From Tissierellia bacterium (lineage in GTDB: Bacteria > Bacillota > Clostridia > Tissierellales > Peptoniphilaceae): a DNA stretch of 64,000 bases. The stretch is from NCBI GenBank assembly GCA_030532305.1, contig JAUNLJ010000004.1, positions 1 to 64,000 of the forward strand, given 5' to 3'. The notes beneath the pieces were generated by a model. That model was given only the letters and a program-made list of their open reading frames with translations. It ran no database searches and had not been told where the DNA came from. This document shows, one piece after another, positions 9,859 to 18,556 of the stretch. The stretch's first letter is position 1. Every line of letters starts with the position of its first letter. The translations under genes were made by a program, and so were the position numbers.

Positions 9859-10601
9859 GGCAGTTTTTTCTAGAGGACAAGGGCCAGGTGGGCCAGGAGG
9901 TCCTTTTAAGCCTCGAGGACTCCCACCACCTTATTCATGTTTTAAGGGCCCAGGCCCAGGAAGAGATCCAGCTGGTTTCTGGAGGCCAGGTCTTTGAGGC
10001 CGTCTACCTCCGGGAGGAGGGGGGCCGGGCCCGGGTCCGCCTGGTCCAGGAGAAGGCCTCCCACCAGACCAAAAGACGGGTCATCCTCATCCAGGCCATG
10101 GTCAAGGGGCAGAAGTTTGAGACCATCCTCCAGCATGGGACCGAGGTGGGGATAGATGGTTTTTATCCCATCCAGCTGGCCCGGTCCGTTTCAGACATTA
10201 GGGCCAAGTACCCTAAAAAACGAGACCGGTTTGAAAAAATCCTAAGGGGGGCGGCAGAACAGTCTAACGCCCTAGAGATCCCCTTTTTAGGGGACTACTT
10301 GACCCTAAAGGATATAGGGGGGCTTTTGGGGCCAGAGGACCTACTTTTAATCCCCTATGAGGAGGAAAAACCTGGCCAAGACCTGGCCAATCTTCTAGGA
10401 GGGGTCCAAGGGGATATTTACTATCTTATAGGGCCAGAAGGGGGCTTTAGCCCAGAAGAAATTGCCTATCTCAAGAAGATAGGGGGCAGGACCCTTAGCC
10501 TGGGTCCACGGATTTTACGGTCAGAGACAGCGGCCCTTGTGGCCGGTTTTATGTTAAAAAACCACTTAGAAGGGAGCCGGCGTGAAGACATATCGGATTG
10601 A
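9855..10601 (+). CDS. rsmE: 16S rRNA (uracil-1498-N3)-methyltransferase
   Basis: SPOUT-class methyltransferase that makes m3U1498 in 16S rRNA. The N-terminal PUA-like domain is followed by the SPOUT knot with YLIGPEGGFSPEEI and LGPRILRSETAAL, both diagnostic of RsmE. The ATG at 9855 overlaps the prmA stop by ATGA and yields 248 residues, the normal length; an upstream ATG at 9822 would extend into prmA with no family similarity. Confidence 0.95.
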   Translation: MRQFFLEDKGQVGQEVLLSLEDSHHLIHVLRAQAQEEIQLVSGGQVFEAVYLREEGGRARVRLVQEKASHQTKRRVILIQAMVKGQKFETILQHGTEVGIDGFYPIQLARSVSDIRAKYPKKRDRFEKILRGAAEQSNALEIPFLGDYLTLKDIGGLLGPEDLLLIPYEEEKPGQDLANLLGGVQGDIYYLIGPEGGFSPEEIAYLKKIGGRTLSLGPRILRSETAALVAGFMLKNHLEGSRREDISD

Positions 10602-11883
10602 GACCTTGGGCTGCAAGGTAAACCACTATGAAAGTCAGTCCTTGGAAGAGATTTTTCAAAAGGGGGGCTACCAAAAGGTGGAAGAGGGCCAGGCCAGTGA
10701 TGTGACCGTGGTCAACACCTGTACGGTAACCAACCTAAGCGACAAAAAGAGCCGCCAGGCCATTCGACAAGCCAAAAGAAGAAGCCCCCAGGGTCTGGTG
10801 GTGGCCATGGGGTGCTATAGCCAGGTTAAGCCGGAAGAGGTGGCAGAGCTTGAGGAGGTGGACCTGGTCCTTGGGACGGCCCATAAGGGGCAAATCCTAG
10901 AGGAGATTAACCGGCTTAAGAAGGAGAGGGCCACCCCCATTGAAGTGGAGGATATGCTGGACTTTGGTCTTTTTGAAGACCTCCATATCCATGACCAGGG
11001 GGCCATGACCCGGGCCTACATGAAGGTCCAAGACGGGTGCAACCAGTTTTGCTCCTACTGCATTATTCCCTATGCCCGGGGCAGAATCCGGTCTAGGAAG
11101 ATGGACCAGGCCCTAGAAGAGGCCAGGGACCTGGTGGCCTCAGGCTACAAGGAGATTGTTTTAACAGGCATCCATATTGGGTCCTATGGCAAGGACCTGG
11201 AGGGGGACCTGGGTCTTATAGACCTTATAGAGGCCATGGCCAAAGTGGAGGGCCTGGAGAGGATCCGCCTGTCCTCCATTGAGCCCATGACCATCAGCCG
11301 GGACTTTTTGCAAAGGGCCCTGGACACGGGCAAGCTCTGTGACCACTTCCACCTGAGCCTGCAAAGTGGGTCAGACACCACCCTAGAGGCCATGAACCGG
11401 AAATATAGGACAGAAGACTACAAGAGGACCGTGGACCTGATCCGGGAATACATGCCCCATGCAGGGATTACCACGGATATTATTGTGGGCTTTCCTGGAG
11501 AAGAGGAGGTCCACTTTAAGGAGACCCTGGACTTTGCAAAAGAGATCGGCTTTGCAAGGATCCATGTCTTCCCCTACAGCCCCCGGACAGGGACCCCGGC
11601 GGCCGCAAGGAAGGACCAGGTCCATGGCCAGGTCAAGAAGGACCGGGCCAAGGTCTTAGCCCAGCTGGCTGAGGACCTACAAAGGGACTTTGTAAAAAGG
11701 GAAATGCCCTATAGGCAGTCTATTTTATTTGAAGAGAAAATCCAGGATAGGGTCTATGGCTACACCAGTAACTATATCCGGGTCTATGCCCAGACAAATA
11801 AAGACCTTAATAACCAGGTGTTTTATGGTAAAATAAAAGAAGAAGGCTTAGAACCTGTAGAAGTTATTCCATGGGAGGGATAA
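10582..11883 (+). CDS. mtaB: tRNA t6A37 methylthiotransferase MtaB
   Basis: Radical SAM methylthiotransferase that converts t6A37 to ms2t6A37 in ANN-decoding tRNAs. It begins MKTYRIETLGCKVNHYESQ (UPF0004 domain) and carries the radical SAM motif CNQFCSYCIIPYARG near residue 154. A TRAM-like C-terminal region follows. Start codon GTG at 10582 overlaps rsmE by 20 bases, with GAAGGGAG upstream. Length 433 residues is typical. Confidence 0.96.
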   Translation: MKTYRIETLGCKVNHYESQSLEEIFQKGGYQKVEEGQASDVTVVNTCTVTNLSDKKSRQAIRQAKRRSPQGLVVAMGCYSQVKPEEVAELEEVDLVLGTAHKGQILEEINRLKKERATPIEVEDMLDFGLFEDLHIHDQGAMTRAYMKVQDGCNQFCSYCIIPYARGRIRSRKMDQALEEARDLVASGYKEIVLTGIHIGSYGKDLEGDLGLIDLIEAMAKVEGLERIRLSSIEPMTISRDFLQRALDTGKLCDHFHLSLQSGSDTTLEAMNRKYRTEDYKRTVDLIREYMPHAGITTDIIVGFPGEEEVHFKETLDFAKEIGFARIHVFPYSPRTGTPAAARKDQVHGQVKKDRAKVLAQLAEDLQRDFVKREMPYRQSILFEEKIQDRVYGYTSNYIRVYAQTNKDLNNQVFYGKIKEEGLEPVEVIPWEG

Positions 11884-11885
11884 GT

Positions 11886-12230
11886 ATGGAAGACTGTATT
11901 TTTTGTAAAATTATAAACCAAGAGATCCCCTCGACAAAAGTCTATGAAGATGACCTTGTCTACGCTTTTAAGGATGCCGATCCCCAAGCCCCTGTCCACT
12001 TCCTTGTGGTTCCCAAGGTCCATATTCCGTCAGCCAATGACCTAAAAGAAGAAGACCAGGCCCTCTTAGGCCATATCCTCCTAGTGATTAGTAGGCTGGC
12101 CAAGGACCTAGGCATTGCCGAGGCCGGCTACAGGATTGTCAATAATTGTGGGGAAGACGGAGGCCAGACCGTAGGCCACCTCCACTACCATATTTTAGGA
12201 GGACGGAGCCTCCAATGGCCACCAGGCTAA
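11886..12230 (+). CDS. HIT family protein (HinT-like nucleotide hydrolase)
   Basis: 114-residue histidine triad protein of the HinT group, which hydrolyses purine nucleoside phosphoramidates. It starts MEDCIFCKIINQEIPS and ends with the triad HLHYHILGGR. The ATG at 11886, immediately after the mtaB stop, is preceded by GGGAGGG and matches the family start; an in-frame ATG 15 bases upstream lies inside mtaB and is less likely. Last gene of the dnaJ-prmA-rsmE-mtaB series. Confidence 0.95.
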   Translation: MEDCIFCKIINQEIPSTKVYEDDLVYAFKDADPQAPVHFLVVPKVHIPSANDLKEEDQALLGHILLVISRLAKDLGIAEAGYRIVNNCGEDGGQTVGHLHYHILGGRSLQWPPG

Positions 12231-12250
12231 AAAGAAAAGTTTCAAGTAGG

Positions 12251-12278
12251 TGCACCCCAGGGGGTGCATTTATTTTTT
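12251..12278 (+). terminator. Terminator after the HIT gene
   Basis: Perfect inverted repeat TGCACCCC / GGGGTGCA (12251-12268) with a very short loop, followed by TTTATTTTTT. It closes the heat-shock and tRNA-modification gene series. Confidence 0.88.
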
Positions 12279-12361
12279 GACCCCTTCCATCCCAAAAGGG
12301 GACGGATAAGTAGGCTTAAGAGTGGGTATTTATAAAGTATATGTCCCTCTAGGAGGGGGAC

Positions 12362-12390
12362 TTGTGAAAAAGGAAGAGGACCTATAAAAT
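12362..12390 (+). promoter_or_regulatory. Probable promoter of the aromatic pathway operon
   Basis: TTGTGA (12362-12367), 17 bp, TAAAAT (12385-12390), 35 bases before aroF. A hairpin (GTCCCTC...GAGGGGGAC, about 12343-12360) lies directly upstream of the -35. No T-box or other attenuator is visible before aroF. Confidence 0.55.
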
Positions 12391-12424
12391 ATAAGAAACA
12401 AGCAAAAAGAGGGGAGGGATAGAC

Positions 12425-13435
12425 ATGATGCTTATTTTAAAAAAGGGCCTGGGCCAGGCAGAAAAAGAGGCCCTGGTCCAGAGATTTAAGGGCCTGGGCT
12501 ATGGGGCCCGGCTTTCCCGAAAAGAAGGACAGGCCCTCCTTGTCCTAGATAGGCCAGCAAGTAGCCTGGACCTAAAAAAGCTAGGGGCCCCAGCCTGGTT
12601 GGAGGACCTGGTGGTCCAAGAAGACCCTCCCAAAAAAGTCAGCTGGGCATGGAAGGGGGAGCCTAGTCAAATAGATTTAGGAGGCCGGAAGATAGGGGGC
12701 GGCCATTTTCAGGTGATTGCTGGCCCCTGTTCTGTAGAGTCCAGGGACCAGATTGTGGCCATTGGCCAGGCTGTCAAGGCCTCGGGCGCAGGTCTTTTAA
12801 GGGGTGGGGCCTACAAGCCCAGGACCTCCCCCTATTCCTTCCAGGGTCTGGGCCAGGAGGGCCTGGACTTTCTCATGGAGGCCAAAAAAAAGACCGGCCT
12901 TCCCCTGGTGGCAGAGATTATGGACTACAGGGACCTGGACAAGTTTGAGGGGGTGGACCTCCTCCAGGTAGGGGCCCGAAATATGCAAAACTATGGCCTC
13001 TTAAAGGCCCTGGGCAAGGTAAAGAAACCCATCCTTTTAAAGAGGGGGTTTGCCAACACCTATGAAGAGTGGCTTATGAGTGCAGAATATATTATGGCTG
13101 GGGGCAATGAGGAGGTTATCCTATGTGAAAGGGGAATCCGGACCTTTGAGACCCACACCCGGAACACCCTAGACTTGACCAGCATTCCTGTCTTAAGGGA
13201 GATGACCCACCTGCCTATTATTGTGGACCCCAGCCACGGGACGGGCAAGGCCTCCCTGGTGGAACCCATGGCCCTGGCAGCAGCAGCCTGTGGGGCCGAT
13301 GGGCTCATGATAGAGGTCCATAACGATCCGGAAAAGGCTCTTAGTGATGGGGACCAGGCCCTGGACCCCCAGGCTTTTGATCGCTTGATGGACAAGATTA
13401 AAAGTCTAAGGGCCTGTATGGAAGGCTGGGTCTGA
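12425..13435 (+). CDS. aroF: 3-deoxy-7-phosphoheptulonate synthase (DAHP synthase)
   Basis: First step of the shikimate pathway: PEP plus erythrose 4-phosphate to DAHP. 336 residues of the type I-beta class: an N-terminal ferredoxin-like regulatory segment (residues 1-70), then a TIM barrel starting near IAGPCSVES with KPRTSPYSFQG, LLKRG and DPSHGTGK. No chorismate mutase is fused to it, unlike the B. subtilis enzyme; the mutase is instead on the aroE-aroK gene at the other end of this operon. ATG 12425 has GGGGAGGG upstream; ATG 12428 is a possible alternative. Confidence 0.96.
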   Translation: MMLILKKGLGQAEKEALVQRFKGLGYGARLSRKEGQALLVLDRPASSLDLKKLGAPAWLEDLVVQEDPPKKVSWAWKGEPSQIDLGGRKIGGGHFQVIAGPCSVESRDQIVAIGQAVKASGAGLLRGGAYKPRTSPYSFQGLGQEGLDFLMEAKKKTGLPLVAEIMDYRDLDKFEGVDLLQVGARNMQNYGLLKALGKVKKPILLKRGFANTYEEWLMSAEYIMAGGNEEVILCERGIRTFETHTRNTLDLTSIPVLREMTHLPIIVDPSHGTGKASLVEPMALAAAACGADGLMIEVHNDPEKALSDGDQALDPQAFDRLMDKIKSLRACMEGWV

Positions 13436-13460
13436 CCTTAAAGGAGAAAGGAGGAGGAGG

Positions 13461-14507
13461 ATGCTAAAAAAACTTTATATGCCTCTAGATAGGCCCTATA
13501 AGGCTTATATAGGAAAGAAGGCCTGGGAGGAGATCCCTGCCCTTATAAAAAGCCTGGGCTGGGACAAGGTCTGTATCGTTAGCGATAGGCAGGTGGCCTC
13601 CCTCTACCTATCCCCCCTCCAAGAGGTCCTGGCCCAGGGGGACTGGGAGGTCCACCACCATATCATAGAAGGGGGGGAGGCCTCCAAGGATCTGGCCCAC
13701 TACTTAGGTCTGGTTCAGGACCTTTTGGAGAAGGGCTTTAGCCGCCAGGACGGGGTCCTGGCCCTGGGAGGGGGTGTCGTTGGGGACCTGACTGGCTTTG
13801 CCGCCGCTAGCTTTATGCGGGGGATAGACTTTATCCAAGTCCCCACTAGCCTTTTGGGGGCCGTGGATGCCTCCCTTGGGGGCAAGACCGGCATCAACCT
13901 GGACCAGGGGAAAAACCTCCTAGGAGCCTTCCACCAGCCTAGGGGGGTCTTTATCCAACCCCAGGTCTTCCAGACCCTGGCCCCGGAAAGCTACCAGGAG
14001 GCCTTTGGGGAGATTATTAAGTATGCCATGATCGCTGATGAGGACCTCTTTAGCCAGCTGGAGGCTGGGACATGGACCATGGAAGACCTGGTTTTTCGCT
14101 GCCTAAGCATAAAAAAAGACCGGGTCCTGGAGGATGAGAAAGACCAGGGGATCCGGAAGACCCTCAATTTTGGTCATAGTTTTGGCCATGGGATAGAGAA
14201 GGCCTCCGGCTACCAAGTCTCCCATGGCCAGGCCGTAGCCATGGGCATGGTCCTAGTGGCCAGGGCCGCCCTTGAAGAGGGCTTTCCCGAGGAAGACTTC
14301 CACCGGATGCGGGCCCTTTTAGACCACTTTGGCCTAAATAGGCCCTGCCCCTTTGGGGAAGAGGAGATCTTTAGGGCCCTCCTAGCAGATAAGAAGAGGA
14401 GGCCAGGGGGGCTAGACCTGGTGGTCCCTAAAAAGATTGGGCAAGTGGAAATTAGGCCCATGGACCTGGAAGAGGTCCGGGTCTGGCTAAAGAGGGGCTT
14501 ATCATGA
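13461..14507 (+). CDS. aroB: 3-dehydroquinate synthase
   Basis: NAD- and metal-dependent enzyme turning DAHP into 3-dehydroquinate. 348 residues with GGEASKDLAHY, the NAD-binding GGGVVGDLTGFAA, DASLGGKTGINL, and metal ligands in EIIKYAMI and NFGHSFGHGIE. A Gly/Ala-rich ribosome binding region GGAGGAGG precedes the ATG. It lies between aroF and aroA and overlaps aroA by ATGA, so translational coupling is likely. Confidence 0.97.
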   Translation: MLKKLYMPLDRPYKAYIGKKAWEEIPALIKSLGWDKVCIVSDRQVASLYLSPLQEVLAQGDWEVHHHIIEGGEASKDLAHYLGLVQDLLEKGFSRQDGVLALGGGVVGDLTGFAAASFMRGIDFIQVPTSLLGAVDASLGGKTGINLDQGKNLLGAFHQPRGVFIQPQVFQTLAPESYQEAFGEIIKYAMIADEDLFSQLEAGTWTMEDLVFRCLSIKKDRVLEDEKDQGIRKTLNFGHSFGHGIEKASGYQVSHGQAVAMGMVLVARAALEEGFPEEDFHRMRALLDHFGLNRPCPFGEEEIFRALLADKKRRPGGLDLVVPKKIGQVEIRPMDLEEVRVWLKRGLS

Positions 14508-15763
14508 AGGCCAAGATAAGCCCCTCTTCCTTAGGGGGCGAGGTCCTGGCCCGGAACTCTAAGTCCCATGCCCACCGGCTTTTGTTGGCAGCGGCCCTGG
14601 GGGATGGGCCCAGCCAGGTCCTCCTGAGGGACCCTTCAGAGGATATAGAGGCCAGCCTAGCCTGCCTCTTGGCCCTGGGAGCCAGCCTAGAGCCAGGGGG
14701 CTGGGTCTGGCCCATAAAAAAACCCTATCCCCAGGAAGTGGACCTCTACCCAGGAGAAAGTGGAACTACTTTTCGCCTCTTGGTCCCCCTTCTTTGTGCC
14801 CTAGGGATCCGGGGCCGTTTCCACCTGGAAGGGAGCCTCTACAAGCGGCCCATGGAGGACCTCTACCAGGCCCTGGAGGCCCATGGGGTCACCATTAGGG
14901 GGAGGGGGAGTCGGGCGCCCTCTTTTTCAGGCCAGCTCCAGGCCGGGACCTATAGGCTAAGGGGGGATATTTCCTCCCAGTTTTTCTCAGGCCTGGCCTT
15001 TGCCCTCCCCCTCTTGGAAGGCCCCAGCCTTATTGAGATAGTGGGCCCCCTAAAATCTAAGCCCTATCTGGATATGACCCTGGAGGTCCTAGGGACCTTT
15101 GGCCTAGACTTAAAAAAAGAAGGGTCTCAAATAGCCATAAGGGGTGGCCAGTCCTACCAGTCTCCAGGCCGGATGGAAGTAGAAGGGGACTGGTCCAATG
15201 GGGCCTTTTGGCTGGGGGCCGGTCTTTTTTCCAAAGAAGGCATCCTGGTTAGGGGCCTGGACCCAAAAAGCTGCCAGGGGGATAGGCAGGTGGTGGCCAT
15301 CTTAAGGCAAATGGGAGGCCATATCCGTGAGATAAGGGGGGGTCTTTTAGCCCAGTCTTCCCAGCTCAGGGGCCTAGAGATTGACGGGAGCCACATTCCT
15401 GATTTGGTTCCAGTCCTGGCCCTTGTGGCCTCCCTAGCCCAGGGGCAAACCAAGATCTATGGAATAGGCCAGCTTCGCTACAAGGAAAGCCACCGGCTAG
15501 AGACCATAGGCCAGGTCTTAAGGGACCTGGGTGGCCGGGTCCAAGTTGGGGAGGACTGGCTCCTTATTGAGGGGGTCCCCCATTTAAAAGGAGGCCGGGT
15601 CAAGACCTGGGGGGACCACCGGCTGGTTATGATGGGGGCCCTTGGAGGCAGCCTGGCCCAAAAAGAGGTCCTTATAGAGGGGGCCCAGGCCGTCAACAAG
15701 TCTTACCCTAAATTTTTCCAAGACCTAAAGGCCCTGGGTGGCCAGGTCACCATAGGAGGTTAA
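14504..15763 (+). CDS. aroA: 3-phosphoshikimate 1-carboxyvinyltransferase (EPSP synthase)
   Basis: Joins shikimate 3-phosphate and PEP to give EPSP. 419 residues, with the substrate motif NSKSHAHRLLLAAAL near the N-terminus, ESGTTFRLLVPLLCALG, the KRPMEDL segment, RGDISSQFFSGLAFALPLL, IPDLVPVLA, YKESHRL and GDHRLVMMGAL. The start overlaps the aroB stop. All the expected active-site segments are present, so it should be functional. Confidence 0.97.
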   Translation: MKAKISPSSLGGEVLARNSKSHAHRLLLAAALGDGPSQVLLRDPSEDIEASLACLLALGASLEPGGWVWPIKKPYPQEVDLYPGESGTTFRLLVPLLCALGIRGRFHLEGSLYKRPMEDLYQALEAHGVTIRGRGSRAPSFSGQLQAGTYRLRGDISSQFFSGLAFALPLLEGPSLIEIVGPLKSKPYLDMTLEVLGTFGLDLKKEGSQIAIRGGQSYQSPGRMEVEGDWSNGAFWLGAGLFSKEGILVRGLDPKSCQGDRQVVAILRQMGGHIREIRGGLLAQSSQLRGLEIDGSHIPDLVPVLALVASLAQGQTKIYGIGQLRYKESHRLETIGQVLRDLGGRVQVGEDWLLIEGVPHLKGGRVKTWGDHRLVMMGALGGSLAQKEVLIEGAQAVNKSYPKFFQDLKALGGQVTIGG

Positions 15764-15765
15764 GC

Positions 15766-16860
15766 GTGTCATCAATATATGGAGAACATCTAAAAATGAA
15801 CCTGTTTGGCGAATCCCATTCCCAGGGGATCGGGGTGGTCTGTGATGGGCTAGAACCTGGTTTTCTGCTAGACCTAGACCGGCTCCAGGCCCTTATGGAC
15901 CGGAGGGCGCCAGGAGGGGCCTATCGGTCTAGCCGGAGGGAGAAGGACCAGATAGAAGTCCTGTCTGGCCTCTTCCAGGGCCGGACCACCGGGACCCCCC
16001 TGGCCCTCTTAATAAGAAACCAGGATGCCCGGTCCAAGGACTATGAGGCCCTAAGGGACCTGCCCAGGCCGGGCCACGCCGACCTAACAGGCCACTATCG
16101 TTATGGGGGCTTCCAGGACTACCGGGGAGGGGGCCATTTTTCAGGCCGCCTAACGGCCCCCCTGTGCGCAGGTGGGGGGATTGCCCTCCAAATCCTAGAG
16201 GCCAGGGGCATCCATATAGGGGCCCATATCTACAAGCTAAAGGAGGCCTATGACACGGCCTTTGACCCGGTCCATCTGAAAAGAGAGGACCTAGAAGGGC
16301 CCAGGCAAAGAGACCTGGCCACCCTGTCCCAGGAGGCCGGGGAGACCTTTAAAAAGATCATCAGCCAGGCCCAGAGAGAGGGAGATTCTGTAGGGGGCCT
16401 TATTGAAGTGGGGGTCCTGGGCCTGGAGCCGGGCCTGGGGGACCCTATCTTTTCAGGCCTGGAAAGTCGCCTGGCCCAGATGATTTTTGCCATCCCCGGG
16501 GTCAAGGGCCTGGAGTTTGGTAATGGCTTTGCCGCCACCGACCTCTACGGGAGCCAAAACAATGACGACTTTTATCTGGCAGAAGGGAAGATTAAGACCT
16601 CCACCAACCACCATGGGGGGATCCTGGGGGGGATTAGTTCCGGCATGCCCCTGATCTTTAGGGGGGCCATCAAGCCCACCCCCTCCATTGGAAAAGTAGA
16701 AAAGACCGTCAACCTAAGGACCCTGGAGGAAACGGACCTAAGAATAGGCGGTCGCCACGACCCCTCCATTGTCCTAAGGGCCCTGCCTGTCTTTGAAGCG
16801 GCCACAGCCTGGGTCCTTTTGGACCTAATCTATGGAGGTGGGTCCCATGGCAGATATTAA
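15766..16860 (+). CDS. aroC: Chorismate synthase
   Basis: FMN-dependent enzyme making chorismate from EPSP. 364 residues with GESHSQGIGVVCDGLEPG, DRRAPGG, RPGHADLTGHYRYG, the GGGHFSGRLTAPL segment, GGILGGISSGMPLIFR and GRHDPSIVLRALPV. The start is GTG at 15766, two bases after the aroA stop, with AGGAGGT just upstream. The 3' end overlaps the next gene by 14 bases. Confidence 0.97.
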   Translation: MSSIYGEHLKMNLFGESHSQGIGVVCDGLEPGFLLDLDRLQALMDRRAPGGAYRSSRREKDQIEVLSGLFQGRTTGTPLALLIRNQDARSKDYEALRDLPRPGHADLTGHYRYGGFQDYRGGGHFSGRLTAPLCAGGGIALQILEARGIHIGAHIYKLKEAYDTAFDPVHLKREDLEGPRQRDLATLSQEAGETFKKIISQAQREGDSVGGLIEVGVLGLEPGLGDPIFSGLESRLAQMIFAIPGVKGLEFGNGFAATDLYGSQNNDDFYLAEGKIKTSTNHHGGILGGISSGMPLIFRGAIKPTPSIGKVEKTVNLRTLEETDLRIGGRHDPSIVLRALPVFEAATAWVLLDLIYGGGSHGRY

Positions 16861-18352
16861 GGACCTTAGGCAGGAGATAGACCAAATTGACCGGGACCTG
16901 GTCCAAATTTTTAAAAGACGGATGGCCTGGTCCCAGGCCATAGGGGCCTACAAGAAGGCCCAGGGGATCCCGGTCCTGGATAAAAAAAGGGAGGAAGAGG
17001 TCCTAGAAAGGCTGACCCAGGGGGAGGATGAAAGCACTAAAAAGGCCATAGAGGGCCTCTATGACCGGATTTTTGCCCTGAGCCGGGCCCACCAGGAGGG
17101 CCTCCTGGGAAAGGACCCGGAGGAAAAGATCTATGGCCTTGTGGGAGAAAAACTAGGCCACAGCTTTTCCCCTAGAATCCACCAGCTCCTATCAGGACGC
17201 CCCTACGGTCTCTATGAAGTGGCGCCAGAAGACCTGGAAGCCTTTTTAGGCCGGGAGGATATAGGGGGGCTGAATGTGACCATCCCCTATAAAAAAAGAG
17301 CCTTTGCCCTCTGTGACCAGGTGAGCCCCAGGGCCAGCCGCCTAAAAAATGTCAACAGCCTCCTTAAAAGGCCCGATGGGAGCCTGTGGGGGGACAATAC
17401 AGACTATGGGGGCTTTGTCTACCTACTTAGGGACCTGGCCTATGACCCCCAGGGGAAAAAGGCCCTGGTCCTGGGAACAGGAGGAGCTGGCCAGACCGTA
17501 AGGGCCGTCCTGGAAGACCTGGGGGCCCAGGTCCACATGGTTTCTCGCTGGGGCCCCCTGGACTATGAGGGGGCCTACAGGGAGGAGGGGGTCCAGTTGG
17601 TGGTTAATGCCACCCCAGTGGGCATGTACCCCCATAATGGGAAGAGCCCCCTGGACCTAAGCCGGTTTCCTAGCCTGGAGGCCTGCCTTGACCTGGTCTA
17701 TAATCCCCTAAAAACAGCCCTTATCCTCCAGGCCCAGGCCCTGGGCCTGCCTGCCCGCTCAGGCCTGGGTATGCTGGTAGACCAGGCCCGTTTGTCGGCA
17801 GAAATTTTCCAAGGGGAGGCCCTCCCCCCCTCAAAAACCAGAGAAATCCAGGCCCTTTTGGAAGGGGAACTTAAAAACCTGGTCCTTATAGGCATGCCCT
17901 CCTCTGGAAAAACCTCCATTGGCCAGGTTTTGGCCCAAAAACTAGGCAAGGACTTTGTGGACCTGGACCAGGAAATTGAAAGGCGGACAGGCCTAGGGAT
18001 ACCGGACTATTTTAAGGTCCATGGGGAGGAGGCCTTTAGGGACTTGGAAAGCCAGCTTATAGAAGTCTTTGGCAAAAGGACAGGCCAGGTCATAGCCTGT
18101 GGGGGTGGGGTAGTAGAAAGAAAAGAAAACTACCTCCCCCTTAAGCAAAATGGAACCCTCATCCTTATAAAAAGACCCCTAGAGGACCTAAGTAGCCAGG
18201 GTCGGCCCCTGTCCCAAAAGGAAGGGGTGGAGGCCCTCTATAGGCGGCGGCGGGGCCTTTATCTTAGCTGGGCAGACTTGGCCCTAGATAATAGGGGGAT
18301 CCAAGAGACAGCAGGGCAAATAGAGGCCCTCTTTAAGACGGGGGCCCTTTAG
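16847..18352 (+). CDS. Trifunctional chorismate mutase / shikimate dehydrogenase / shikimate kinase fusion
   Basis: One uninterrupted 501-residue frame holding three enzymes. Residues 5-85 are an AroQ-type all-helical chorismate mutase (LRQEIDQIDRDLVQIFKRRM). Residues 94-340 are shikimate dehydrogenase: GEKLGHSFSPRIH, NVTIPYKK with the catalytic Lys, NTDYGG, and the NADP-binding VLGTGGAGQT. Residues 344-501 are shikimate kinase: P-loop IGMPSSGKTS, DLDQEIERRTG, FRDLE and ACGGGVV. Motifs are intact in all three parts. ATG 16847 has GGAGGTG upstream and overlaps aroC; ATG 16832 is less likely. It supplies steps 4, 5 and the post-chorismate branch to prephenate. Confidence 0.95.
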   Translation: MADIKDLRQEIDQIDRDLVQIFKRRMAWSQAIGAYKKAQGIPVLDKKREEEVLERLTQGEDESTKKAIEGLYDRIFALSRAHQEGLLGKDPEEKIYGLVGEKLGHSFSPRIHQLLSGRPYGLYEVAPEDLEAFLGREDIGGLNVTIPYKKRAFALCDQVSPRASRLKNVNSLLKRPDGSLWGDNTDYGGFVYLLRDLAYDPQGKKALVLGTGGAGQTVRAVLEDLGAQVHMVSRWGPLDYEGAYREEGVQLVVNATPVGMYPHNGKSPLDLSRFPSLEACLDLVYNPLKTALILQAQALGLPARSGLGMLVDQARLSAEIFQGEALPPSKTREIQALLEGELKNLVLIGMPSSGKTSIGQVLAQKLGKDFVDLDQEIERRTGLGIPDYFKVHGEEAFRDLESQLIEVFGKRTGQVIACGGGVVERKENYLPLKQNGTLILIKRPLEDLSSQGRPLSQKEGVEALYRRRRGLYLSWADLALDNRGIQETAGQIEALFKTGAL

Positions 18353-18355
18353 GAA

Positions 18356-18405
18356 CCTGGCCCTAGCAAGCTAAGGGTCAAAAACAAGGCCAGGGCTTAT
18401 TTTAA
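18356..18405 (+). terminator. Probable terminator of the aromatic operon
   Basis: CCTGGCC (18356-18362) can pair with GGCCAGG (18388-18394), and an inner CCCTAGC/GCTAAGGG hairpin is nested in it. TTATTTTA follows. The loop is large, so efficiency is uncertain. Confidence 0.5.
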
Positions 18406-18423
18406 GGATTTGTAAAAAATAGT

Positions 18424-18452
18424 TTGCCTAAGATTACAAGATATGGTATAAT
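18424..18452 (+). promoter_or_regulatory. Promoter of rpsB
   Basis: TTGCCT (18424-18429), 17 bp, TATAAT (18447-18452) with an upstream TG extension at 18444-18445. It gives an untranslated leader of roughly 95 bases. Confidence 0.85.
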
Positions 18453-18486
18453 ATGCCGATGATTAAATTACACACATCTTTGGAGG

Positions 18487-18531
18487 GGCTGGGGTTGCCG
18501 AAAGGTTAGCAGCCACTTATGAAGAAGGTGG
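18487..18531 (+). promoter_or_regulatory. Structured rpsB leader, possible S2 autoregulatory element
   Basis: GGCTG (18487-18491) pairs with CAGCC (18510-18514), enclosing GCC-GAAA-GGT (18497-18506), a GNRA-capped stem. A second short stem CCAC/GTGG follows to 18531, just ahead of the ribosome binding site. No terminator is present, so any control would act on translation. The structure is seen by eye; regulation by S2 is inference. Confidence 0.4.
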
Positions 18532-18556
18532 AGGAAAAAACCAAGGAGGTTTAAAA

